Assembly (NCBI GenBank): GCA_964036665.1
Contig: OZ038528.1
Coordinates: 12,406,501-12,470,500 of the forward strand
Origin: Gordius sp. MW1
Lineage: Eukaryota > Nematomorpha > Gordioida > Gordea > Gordiidae
Length of the DNA: 64,000 nucleotides
Reading direction: 5' to 3'
The notes under the pieces are model-generated. The model was given only the letters and a program-made list of their open reading frames with translations. It was not told the DNA's origin and did not search any database. Numbering within the stretch: the stretch's first letter is position 1; every line of letters begins with the position of its first letter. Positions 24,726-36,390 of this stretch are shown here, piece after piece. Position numbers and translations under genes: made by a program.

Positions 24726-26783
24726 GCATAGGGTTGAAAGAAAAATATGTGAAAAATTTTGAGGTAAAAATATTTATTTTTTTCGATTCTATGTGAAAGA
24801 GCATGAAAAAATATATAAAAGTAAGCCAATTTGAGAATCCTATTATCGTCGATTGACTTCCGAAAAGAGGTTTTAAACTGCGAGAACTATCATTTTGACA
24901 AAAGACAACGTTTTATTGTTGCGATTAGTTTGTTGTATCGCAACGTGATGCTTAATTTTTGAAAATGGCTCTATGCGATCATGATTTCAAAGTAATAGTT
25001 TTCAGATTCTGATAAATTTTTAATTGGGATCATGGAAACCACGTCTGAAAACGACAACTTTCATCGGATGCATACGGTTGAAAGAAAAATATGTGAAAAA
25101 TTTTGAGGTAAAAATATTTTTTTTTGATTCTATGTGAAAGAGCATGAAAAAATATATAAAAGTAAGCCAATTTGAGAATCCTATTATCCTCGATTGACTT
25201 TCGAAAAGAGGTTTTAAGCTGCGAGAACTATCATTTTGACAAAAGACAACGTTTAATTGTTGCGATTAGTTTGTTGTATCGCAACGTGATGCTTAATTTT
25301 TGAAAATGGCTCTATGCGATCATGATTTCAAAGTAATAGTTTTCAGATTCTGATAAATTTTTACTTGGGATCATAGAAACCACGTCTGAAAACGACACCT
25401 TCATCGGATGCATACGGTTGAAAGAAAAATATGTGAAAAATTTTGAGGTAAAAATATTTTTTTTTTTGATTCTATGTGAAAGAGCATGAAAAAATATATA
25501 AAAGTAAGCCAATTTGAGAATTTTATTATCCTCGATTGACTTTCGAAAAGAGGTTTTAAGCTGCGAGAACTATCATTTTGACAAAAGACAACGTTTTATT
25601 GTTGCGATTAGTTTGTTGTATCGCAACGTGATGCTTAATTTTTGAAAATGGCTCTATGCGATCATGATTTCAAAGTAATAGTTTTCAGATTCTGATAAAT
25701 TTTTACTTGGGATCATGGAAACCACGTCTGAAAACGACAACATATCGGATGCATACGGTTGAAAGAAAAATATGAAAAATTTTGAGGTAAAAATATTTAT
25801 TTTTTTCGATTTTATGTGAAAGAGCATGAAAAAATATATAAAAGTAAGCCAATTTGAGAATCCTATTATCCTCAATTGACTTCCGAAAAGAGGTTTTAAG
25901 CTGCGAGAACTATCATTTTGACAAAAGACAACGTTTTATTGTTGCGATTAGTTTGTTGTATCGCAACGTGAGTGCTTAATTTTTCAAAAATGCACTATGC
26001 GATCATGATTTTAAAGTAATAGTTTTATGATTCTGATAAATTTTTACTTTTTATCATCGATATAACGTCTGAAAACGACAACTTTCATCGGATGCATACG
26101 GTTGAAAAAAAAATATGTGAAAAATTTTGAGGTAAAAATATTTATTTTTTTCGATTCTATGTGAAAGAGCATGAAAAAATATATAAAAGTAAGCCAATTT
26201 GAGAATCCTATTATCCTCGATTGACTTCCGAAAAGAGGTTTTAAGCTGCGAGAACTATCATTTTGACAAAAGACAACGTTTTATTGTTGCGATTAGTTTG
26301 TTGTATCGCAACGTGATGCTTAATTTTTGAAAATGGCTCTATGCGATCATGATTTCAAAGTAATAGTTTTCAGATTCTGATAAATTTTTACTTGGGATCA
26401 TAGAAACCACGTCTGAAAACGACAACTTCACCGGATGCATACGGTTGAAAGAAAAATATGTGAAAAATTTTGAGGTAAAAATATTTATTTTTTTTGATTC
26501 TATGTGAAAGAGCATGAAAAAATATATAAAAGTAAGCCAATTTGAGAATTTTTTTATCCTCGATTGACTTTCGAAAAGAGGTTTTAAGCTGCGAGAACTA
26601 TCATTTTGACAAAAGACAACGTTTTATTGTTGCGATTAGTTTGTTGTATCGCAACGTGAGTGCTTAATTTTTCAAAAATGCATTATGCGATCATGATTTC
26701 AAAGTAATAGTTTTCAGATTCTGATAAATTTTTACTTGGGATCATGGTAACCACGTCTGAAAACGACAACTTTCATCGGATGC
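24726..26783 (+). repeat. Satellite monomers without clear higher-order period
   Basis: About six monomers of the standard type with private changes: tattatcgtcgattg, a taattgggatc end, a pure-T tract before gattc, gactttcgaaaag, tatcgatataacg and a short monomer with gacaacatatcgg and tatgaaaaattttg. I found no long exact duplication pairing this stretch with the rest. Confidence 0.75.
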
Positions 26784-27816
26784 ATACGGTTGAAATAAAA
26801 ATATGTGAAATATTTTGAGGTAAAAATATTTATTTTTTTCGATTCTATGTGAAAGAGCATGAAAAAATATATAAAAGACAGCCAATTTGAGAATCCAATT
26901 ATCCTCGATTGACTTCCGAAAAGAGGTTTTAAGCTGCTAGAACTATCATATTGACAAAAGACAACGTTTTATTGTTGCGATTAGTTTGTTGTATCGCAAC
27001 GTGAGTGCTTAATTTTTCAAAAATGCATTATGCGATCATGATTTCAAAGTAATAGTTTTCTGATTCTGATAAATTTTTACTTGGGATCATAGAAACCACG
27101 TCTGAAAACGACAACTTTCATCGGATGCATACGGTTGAAAGAAAAATATGTGAACAATTTTGAGGTAAAAATATTTATTTTTTTCGATTCTATGTGAAAG
27201 AGCATGAAAAAATATATAAAAGTAAGCCAATTTGAGAATCCTATTATCCTCGATTGACTTCCGAAAATAGGTTTTAAGCTGCGAGAACTATCATTTTGAC
27301 AAAAGACAACGTTTTATTGTTGCGATTAGTTTGTTGTATCGCAATGTGAGTGCTTAATTTTTCAAAAATGCATTATGCGATCATGATTTCAAAGTAATAG
27401 TTTTCAGATTCTGATAAATTTTTACTTGGGATCATAGAAACCACGTCTGAAAACGACAACTCATCGGATGCATACGGTTGAAAGAAAAATATGTGAACAA
27501 TTTTGAGGTAAAAATATTTATTTTTTTCGATTCTATGTGAAAGAGCATGAAAAAATATATAAAAGTAAGCCAATTTGAGAATCCTATTATCCTCGATTGA
27601 CTTCCGAAAATAGGTTTTAAGCTGCGAGAACTATCATTTTGACAAAAGACAACGTTTTATTGTTGCGATTAGTTTGTTGTATCGCAACGTGAGTGCTTAA
27701 TTTTTCAAAAATGCATTATGCGATCATGATTTCAAAGTAATAGTTTTCAGATTCTGATAAATTTTTACTTGGGATCATAGAAACCACGTCTGAAAACGAC
27801 AACTTTCATGGGATGC
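26784..27816 (+). repeat. Three-monomer higher-order repeat, copy 1, 1033 bp
   Basis: The first monomer has the unusual aaaagacagccaatttg and gagaatccaatt in place of the otherwise invariant agtaagcc and cctatt strings. The next two have gtgaacaattttgagg and, from about 27266, cgaaaataggttt. The unit repeats from 27817. Confidence 0.85.
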
Positions 27817-28851
27817 ATACGGTTGAAAGAAAAATATGTGAAAAATTTTGAGGTAAAATTTTTTATTTTTTTCGATTCTATGTGAAAGAGCATGAAAAAA
27901 TATATAAAAGACAGCCAATTTGAGAATCCAATTAACCTCGATTGACTTCCGAAAAGAGGTTTTAAGCTGCGAGAACTATCATTTTGACAAAAGACAACGT
28001 TTTATTGTTGCGATTAGTTTGTTGTATCGCAACGTGAGTGCTTAATTTTTCAAAAATGCATTATGCGATCATGATTTCAAAGTAATAGTTTTCTGATTCT
28101 GATAAATTTTTACTTGGGATCATAGAAACCACGTCTGAAAACGACAACTTTCATCGGATGCATACGGTTGAAAGAAAAATATGTGAACAATTTTGAGGTA
28201 AAAATATTTATTTTTTTCGATTCTATGTGAAAGAGCATGAAAAAATATATAAAAGTAAGCCAATTTGAGAATCCTATTATCCTCGATTGACTTCCGAAAA
28301 TAGGTTTTAAGCTGCGAGAACTATCATTTTGACAAAAGACAACGTTTTATTGTTGCGATTAGTTTGTTGTATCGCAACGTGAGTGCTTAATTTTTCAAAA
28401 ATGCATTATGCGATCATGATTTCAAAGTAATAGTTTTCAGATTCTGATAAATTTTTACTTGGGATCATAGAAACCACGTCTGAAAACGACAACTTTCATC
28501 GGATGCATACGGTTGAAAGAAAAATATGTGAACAATTTTGAGGTAAAAATATTTATTTTTTTCGATTCTATGTGAAAGAGCATGAAAAAATATATAAAAG
28601 TAAGCCAATTTGAGAATCCTATTATCCTCGATTGACTTCCGAAAATAGGTTTTAAGCTGCGAGAACTATCTTTTTGACAAAAGACAACGTTTTATTGTTG
28701 CGATTAGTTTGTTGTATCGCAACGTGAGTGCTTAATTTTTCAAAAATGCATTATGCGATCATGATTTCAAAGTAATAGTTTTCAGATTCTGATAAATTTT
28801 TACTTGGGATCATAGAAACCACGTCTGAAAACGACAACTTTTATCGGATCA
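27817..28851 (+). repeat. Three-monomer higher-order repeat, copy 2, 1035 bp
   Basis: The same three monomers as 26784-27816: acagcc at 27911 (1033 after 26878) and gaacaattt at 28184 and 28529 (1033 and 1035 after 27151 and 27494). The 2-bp length difference is a tcatcgg versus tttcatcgg change. Private changes include catgggatgc and gaggtaaaatttttt. Confidence 0.85.
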
Positions 28852-30573
28852 ATACGGTTCAAAGAAAAATATGTGAAAAATTTTGAGGTAAAAATATTTA
28901 TTTTTTTCGATTCTCTGTTAAAGAGCATGAAAAAATATATAAAAGTAAGCCAATTTGAGAATCCCATTATCCTCGATTGACTTCCGAAAAGAGGTTTTAA
29001 GCTGCGAGAACTATCATTTTGACAAAAGACAACGTTTTATTGTTGCGATTAGTTTGTTGTATCGCAACGTGATGCTTAATTTTTGAAAATGGCCCTATGC
29101 GATCATGATTTCAAAGTAATAGTTTTCAGATTCTGATAAATTTTTACTTGGGATCATGGAAACCACGTCTGAAAACGACAACTTTCATCGGATGCATACG
29201 GTTGAAAGAAAAATATGTGAAAAATTTTGAGGTAAAAATATCTATTTTTTTCGATTCTCTGTGAAAGAGCATGAAAAAATATATAAAAGTAAGCCAATTT
29301 GAGAATGTAAATTATTCTCGATTGACTTCCGAAAAGAGGTTTTAAGCTGCGAGAACTATCATTTTGACAAAAGACAACGTTTTATTGTTGCGATTAGTTT
29401 GTTGTATCGCAACGTGATGCTTAATTTTTGAAATTGGCCCTATGCGATCATGATTTCAAAGTAATAGTTTTCAGATTCTGATAAATTTTTACTTGGGATC
29501 ATGGAAACCACGTCTGAAAACGACAACTTTCATCGGATGCATACGGTTGAAAGAAAAATATGTGAAAAATTTTGAGGTAAAAATATTTATTTTTTTCGAT
29601 TCTCTGTGAAAGAGCATGAAAAAATATATAAAAGTAAGCCAATTTGAGAATACTATTATCCTCGATTGACTTCCGAAAAGAGGTTTTAAGCTGCGAGAAC
29701 TATCATTTTGACAAAAGACAACGTTTTATTGTTGAGATTAGTTTGTTGTATCGCAACGTGATGCTTAATTTTTGAAAATGGCCCTATGCGATCATGATTT
29801 CAAAGTAATAGTTTTCAGATTCTGATAAATTTTTACTTGGGATCATGGAAACCACGTCTGAAAACGACAACTTTCATCGGATGCATACGGGTGAAAGAAA
29901 AATATGTGAAAAATTTTGAGGTAAAAATATTTATTTTTTTCGATTCTATGTGAAAGAGCATGAAAAATATATATAAGTAAGCCAATTTAAGAATCCTATT
30001 ATCCTCGATTTACTTCCGAAAAGAGGTTTTAAGCTGCGAGAACTATCATTTTGACAAAAGACAACGTTTTATTGTTGCGATTAGTTTGTTGTATCGCAAC
30101 GTGAGTGCTTAATTTTTCAAAAATGCATTATGCGATCATGATTTCAAAGTAATAGTTTATACAGATTCTGATAAATTTTTACTTGGGATCATGGAAACCA
30201 AGTCTGAAAACGACAACTTTCATCGGATGCATACGGTTGAAAGAAAAATATGTGAAAAATTTTGAGGTAAAAATATCTATTTTTTTCGATTCTCTGTGAA
30301 AGAGCATGAAAAAATATATAAAAGTAAGCCAATTTGAGAATGTAAATTATTCTCGATTGACTTCCGAAAAGGTTTTAAGCTGCGAGAACTATCATTTTGA
30401 CAAAAGACAACGTTTTATTGTTGCGATTAGTTTGTTGTATCGCAACGTGATGCTTAATTTTTGAAAATGGTGCTATGCGATCATGATTTCAAATTAATAG
30501 TTTTCAGATTCTGATAAATTTTTACTTGGGATCATGGAAACCACGTCTGAAAACGACAACTTTCATCGGATGC
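28852..30573 (+). repeat. Five monomers with ttctctgt variant; gtaaattattc markers 1035 bp apart
   Basis: Monomers start at 28852, 29196, 29541, 29885 and 30231. Four have gattctctgt instead of gattctatgt. The changed string gaatgtaaattattctcg occurs in the second and the fifth, at about 29307 and 30342, indicating a three-monomer duplication. The fifth has lost two bases of aaaagagg (cgaaaaggtttt). Confidence 0.8.
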
Positions 30574-31554
30574 ATACGGTTGAAAGAAAAATATGTGAAA
30601 AATTTTGAGGTAAAAATATTAATTTTTAGAATTCTATGTGAAAGAGCATTTAAATATGTATAAAAGTAAGCCAATTTGAGAATCCTATTATCCTCGATTG
30701 ACTTCCGAAAAGAGGTTTTAAGTTGCGAGAACTATCATTTTGACAAAAGACAACGTTTTATTGTTGCGATTAGTTTGTTGTATCGCAACGTGAGTGCTTA
30801 ATTTTTCAAAAATTCTTTATGCGATCATGATTTCAAAGTAATAGTTTTCTGATTCTGATAAATTTTTACTTTTTATCATCGAAATAACGTCTGAAAACGA
30901 CAACTTTCATCGGATGCATACGGTTGAAAGAAAAATATGTGAAAAATTTTGAGGTAAAAATATTTATTTTTTTCGATTCTATGTGAAAGAGCATGAAAAA
31001 AAATATATAAGTAAGCCAATTTGAGAATCCTATTATCCTCGATTTACTTCCGAAAAGAGGTTTTAAGCTGCGAGAACTATCATTTTGACAAAAGACAACG
31101 TTTTATTGTTGCGATTAGTTTGTTGTATCGCAACGTGAGTGCTTAATTTTTGAAAATGGCCTATGCGATCATGATTTCAAAGTAATAGTTTTCAGATTCT
31201 GATAAATTTTTACTTGGGATCATAGAAACCACGTCTGAAAACGACAACTTTCATCGGATGCATACGGTTGAAAGAAAAATATGTGAAAAATTTTGAGGTA
31301 AAAATATTTATTTTTTTCAATTCTATGTGAAAGAGCATGAAAAAATATATAAAAGTAAGCCAATTTGAGAATCCTATTATCCTCGATTGACTTCCGAAAA
31401 GAGGTTTTAAGCTGCGTGAACTATCATTTTGACAAAAGACAACGTTTTATTGTTGCGATTAGTTTGTTGTATCGCAACGTGATGCTTAATTTTTGAAAAT
31501 GGCTCTATGCGATCATGATTTCAAAGTAATAGTTTTCAGATTCTGATAAATTTT
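30574..31554 (+). repeat. Satellite monomers with first catttaaat variant
   Basis: The monomer at 30574 has gagcatttaaatatgtataa, a change of the common catgaaaaaatat block, and is followed by a gagtgc / aaaattctttatg / actttttatc monomer and an aaaaaaaatatataag monomer. The catttaaat form recurs at 31681, 33738, 35790, 37508, 39560 and 43313, marking related units. Confidence 0.78.
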
Positions 31555-32502
31555 TTCTTGGGATCATGGAAACCACGTCTGAAAACGACAACTTTCATCG
31601 GATGCATACGGTTGAAAGAAAAATATGTGAAAAATTTTGAGGTAAAAATATTAATTTTTTTCAATTCTATGTGAAAGAGCATTTAAATATATATAAAAGT
31701 AAGCCAATTTGAGAATCCTATTATCCTCGATTGACTTCCGAAAAGAGGTTTTAAGTTGCGAGAACTATCATTTTGACAAAAGACAACGTTTTATTGTTGC
31801 GATTAGTTTGTTGTATCGCAACGTGAGTGCTTAATTTTTCAAAAATTCATTATGCGATCATGATTTCAAAGTAATAGTTTTCTGATTCTGATAAATTTTT
31901 ACTTTTTATCATCGAAATAACGTCTGAAAACGACAACTTTCATCGGATGCATACGGTTGAAAGAAAAATATGTGAAAAATTTTGAGGTAAAAATATTTAT
32001 TTTTTCGATTCTATGTGAAAGAGCATGAAAAAAAATATATAAGTAAGCCAATTTGAGAATCCTATTATCCTCGATTTACTTCCGAAAAGAGGTTTTAAGC
32101 TGCGAGAACTATCATTTTGACAAAAGACAACGTTTTATTGTTGAGATTAGTTTGTTGTATCGCAACGTGAGTGCTTAATTTTACAAAAATGCATTATGCG
32201 ATCATGATTTCAAAGTAATAGTTTACAGATTCTGATAAATTTTTACTTGGGATCATAGAAACCACGTCTGAAAACGACAACTTTCATCGGATGCATACGG
32301 TTGAAAGAAAAATATGTGATGAGGTAAAAATATTTATTTTCTTCGATTCTATGTGAAAGAACATGAAAAAATATATATAAGTAAGCCAATTTGAGAATCC
32401 TATTATACTTGATTTACTTCCGAAAAGAGGTTTTAAGCTGCGAGAACTATCATTTTGACAAAAGACAACGTTTTATTGATGCGATTAGTTTGTTGTATCG
32501 CA
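31555..32502 (+). repeat. ~950-bp satellite segment, copy 1 of a duplication with offset 2057
   Basis: catttaaat (31681) and the deletion form gtgatgaggtaaaaa (32316) are followed 2057 bp later by the same markers at 33738 and 34373. It also holds tattttcttcgattc, gaaagaacatg and tattatacttgatttac. The match is lost at about 32502, where this copy has caacgtgatgc and the later one caacgagtgc. Confidence 0.82.
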
Positions 32503-32620
32503 ACGTGATGCTTAATTTTTGAAAATGGCTCTATGCGATCATGATTTCAAAGTAATAGTTTTCAGATTCTGATAAATTTTTACTTGGGATCATAGAAACC
32601 ACGTCTGAAAACGACAACTT

Positions 32621-35600
32621 TCTTCGGATGAATACGGTTCAAAGAAAAATATGTGAAAAATTTTGAGGTTAAAATATTTATTTTTTTCAATTCTATGAGA
32701 AAGAGCATGAAAAAATATATAAAAGTAAGCCAATTTGAGAATTCTATTATCCTCGATTGACTTCCGAAAAGAGGTTTTAAGCTCCGAGAACTATCATTTT
32801 GACAAAAGACAACGTTTTATTGTTGCAATTAGTTTGTTGTATCGCAACGTGATGCTTAATTTTTGAAAATGGCTCTATGCGATCATGATTTCAAAGTAAT
32901 AGTTTTCTGATTCTGATAAATTTTTATTTTTTATCATCGAAATAACGTCTGAAAACGACAACTTTCATCGGATGCATAAGGTTGAAAGAAAAATATGTGA
33001 AAAATTTTGAGGTTAAAATATTTATTTTTTTCAATTCTATGAGAAAGAGCATGAAAAAATATATAAAAGTAAGCCAATTTGAGAATTCTATTATCCTCGA
33101 TTGACTTCCGAAAAGAGGTTTTAAGCTCCGAGAACTATCATTTTGACAAAAGACAACGTTTTATTGTTGCGATTAGTTTGTTGTATCGCAACGTGATGCT
33201 TAATTTTTGAAAATGGCTCTATGCGATCATGATTTCAAAGTAATAGTTTTCAGATTCTGATAAATTTTTACTTGGGATCATGGAAACCACGTCTGAAAAC
33301 GACAACTTTCATCGGATGCATACGGTTGAAAGAAAAATATGTGAAAAATTTTGAGGTAAAAATATTTATTTTTTTCGATTCTATGTGAAAGAGCATGAAA
33401 AATATATAAAAGTAAGCCAATTTGAGAATCCTATTATCCTCGATTGACTTCCGAAAAGAGGTTTTAAGCTGCGAGAACTATCATTTTGACAAAAGACAAC
33501 GTTTTATTGTTGCGATTAGTTTGTTGTATCGCAACGTGATGCTTAATTTTTGAAAATGGCTCTATGCGATCATGATTTCAAAGTAATAGTTTTCAGGTTC
33601 TGATAAATTTTTACTTGGGATCATGGAAACCACGTCTGAAAACGACAACTTTCATCGGATGCATACGGTTGAAAGAAAAATATGTGAAAAATTTTGAGGT
33701 AAAAATATTAATTTTTTTCAATTCTATGTGAAAGAGCATTTAAATATATATAAAAGTAAGCCAATTTGAGAATCCTATTATCCTCGATTGACTTCCGAAA
33801 AGAGGTTTTAAGTTGCGAGAACTATCATTTTGACAAAAGACAACGTTTTATTGTTGCGATTAGTTTGTTGTATCGCAACGTGAGTGCTTAATTTTTCAAA
33901 AATTCATTATGCGATCATGATTTCAAAGTAATAGTTTTCTGATTCTGATAAATTTTTACTTTTTATCATCGAAATAACGTCTGAAAACGACAACTTTCAT
34001 CGGATGCATACGGTTGAAAGAAAAATATGTGAAAAATTTTGAGGTAAAAATATTTATTTTTTCGATTCTATGTGAAAGAGCATGAAAAAAAATATATAAG
34101 TAAGCCAATTTGAGAATCCTATTATCCTCGATTTACTTCCGAAAAGAGGTTTTAAGCTGCGAGAACTATCATTTTGACAAAAGACAACGTTTTATTGTTG
34201 CGATTAGTTTGTTGTATCGCAACGTGAGTGCTTAATTTTACAAAAATGCATTATGCGATCATGATTTCAAAGTAATAGTTTACAGATTCTGATAAATTTT
34301 TACTTGGGATCATAGAAACCACGTCTGAAAACGACAACTTTCATCGGATGCATACGGTTGAAAGAAAAATATGTGATGAGGTAAAAATATTTATTTTCTT
34401 CGATTCTATGTGAAAGAACATGAAAAAATATATATAAGTAAGCCAATTTGAGAATCCTATTATACTTGATTTACTTCCGAAAAGAGGTTTTAAGCTGCGA
34501 GAACTATCATTTTGACAAAAGACAACGTTTTATTGATGCGATTAGTTTGTTGTATCGCAACGAGTGCTTAATTTTTGAAAATGGCTCTATGCGATCATGA
34601 TTTCAAAGTAATAGTTTTCAGATTCTGATAAATTTTTACTTGGGATCATGGAAACCACGTCTGAAAACGACAACTTTCATCGGATGAATACGGTTCAAAA
34701 AAAAATATGTGAAAAATTTTGAGGTAAAAATATTTATTTTTTTCGATTCTATGTGAAAGAGCATGAAAAAATATATAAAAGTAAGCCAATTTGAGAATTC
34801 TATTATTCTCGATTGACTTCCGAAAAGAGGTTTTAAGCTGCGAGAACTATCATTTTGACAAAAGACAACGTTTTATTGTTGCAATTAGTTTGTTGTAACG
34901 CAACGTGATGCTTAATTTTTGAAAATGGCTCTATGCGATCATGATTTCAAAGTAATAGTTTTCAGATTCTGATAAATTTTTACTTGGGATCATAGAAACC
35001 ACGTCTGAAAACGACAACTTTCATCGGATGCATACGGTTGAAAGAAAAATATGTGAAAAATTTTGAGGTAAAAATATTTATTTTTTTCAATTCTATGTGA
35101 AAGAGCATGAAAAAATATATAAAAGTAAGCCAATTTGAGAATCCTATTATCCTCGATTGACTTCCGAAAAGAGGTTTTAAGCTGCGAGAACTATCATTTT
35201 GACAAAAGACAACGTTTTATTGTTGCGATTAGTTTGTTATATCGCAACGTGATGCTTAATTTTTGAAAATGGCCCTATGCGATCATGATTTCAAAGTAAT
35301 AGTTTTCAGATTCTGATAAACTTTTACTTGGGATCATGGAAACCACGTCTGAAAACGACAACTTTCATCGGATGCATACGGTTGAAAGAAAAATATGTGA
35401 AAAATTTTGAGGTAAGATTTATTTTTTTCGATTCTATGTGAAAGAGCATGAAAAAATATATAAAAGTAAGCCAATTTGAATCCTATTATCCTCGATTGAC
35501 TTCCGAAAAGAGGTTTTAAGCTGCGAAAACTATCATTTTGACAAAAGACAACGTTTTATTGTTGCGATTAGTTTGTTGTATCGCAACGTGATGCTTAATT

Positions 35601-36390
35601 TTTGAAAATGGCTCTATGCGATCATGATTTCAAAGTAATAATTTTCAGCTTCTGATAAATTTTTACTTGGGATCATGGAAACCACGTCTGAAAACGACAA
35701 CTTTCATCGGATGCATACGGTTGAAAGAAAAATATGTGAAAAATTTTGAGGTAAAAATATTAATTTTTTTCAATTCTATGTGAAAGAGCATTTAAATATA
35801 TATAAAAGTAAGCCAATTTGAGAATCCTATTATCCTCGATTGACTTCCGAAAAGAGGTTTTAAGTTGCGAGAACTATCATTTTGACAAAAGACAACGTTT
35901 TATTGTTGCGATTAGTTTGTTGTATCGCAACGTGAGTGCTTAATTTTTCAAAAATTTATTATGCGATCATGATTTCAAAGTAATAGTTTTCTGATTCTGA
36001 TAAATTTTTATTTTTTATCATCGAAATAACGTCTGAAAACGACAACTTTCATCGGATGCATAAGGTTGAAAGAAAAATATGTGAATAATTTTGAGGTAAA
36101 AATATTTATTTTTTTCGATTCTATGTGAAAGAGCATGAAAAAATATATAAAAGTAAGCCAATTTGAGAATCCTATTATCCTCGATTTACTTCCGAAAAGA
36201 GGTTTTAAGATGCGAGAACTATCATTTTGACAAAAGACAACGTTTTATTGTTGCGATTAGTTTGTTGTATCGCAACGTGAGTGCTTAATTTTTGAGAATG
36301 GCTCTATGCGATCATGATTTCAAAGTAGTTTTCAGATTCTGATAAATTTTTACTTGGGATCATAGAAACCACGTCTGAAAACGACAACTT
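32621..36390 (+). repeat. Eleven-monomer higher-order repeat, copy 1, 3770 bp
   Basis: The string tcttcggatgaatacgg stands at 32621, 36391 and 40161, exactly 3770 bp apart. Internal markers keep the same spacing: gatgcataagg at 32971 and 36741, catttaaat at 33738/37508 and 35790/39560. Diagnostic monomers include gaggttaaaat with tctatgagaaag, catgaaaaatatataaaag with ttcaggttctg, gtgatgagg, ttgttatatcgcaac, gaggtaagattt and taataattttcagcttc. Confidence 0.92.
33612..34559 (+). repeat. ~950-bp satellite segment, copy 2 (inside the 3770-bp unit)
   Basis: Partner of 31555-32502. One difference is gttgcgattag here versus gttgagattag in the earlier copy. Because it lies inside the 3770-bp unit, it appears a third time at about 37382-38329. 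Confidence 0.82.
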
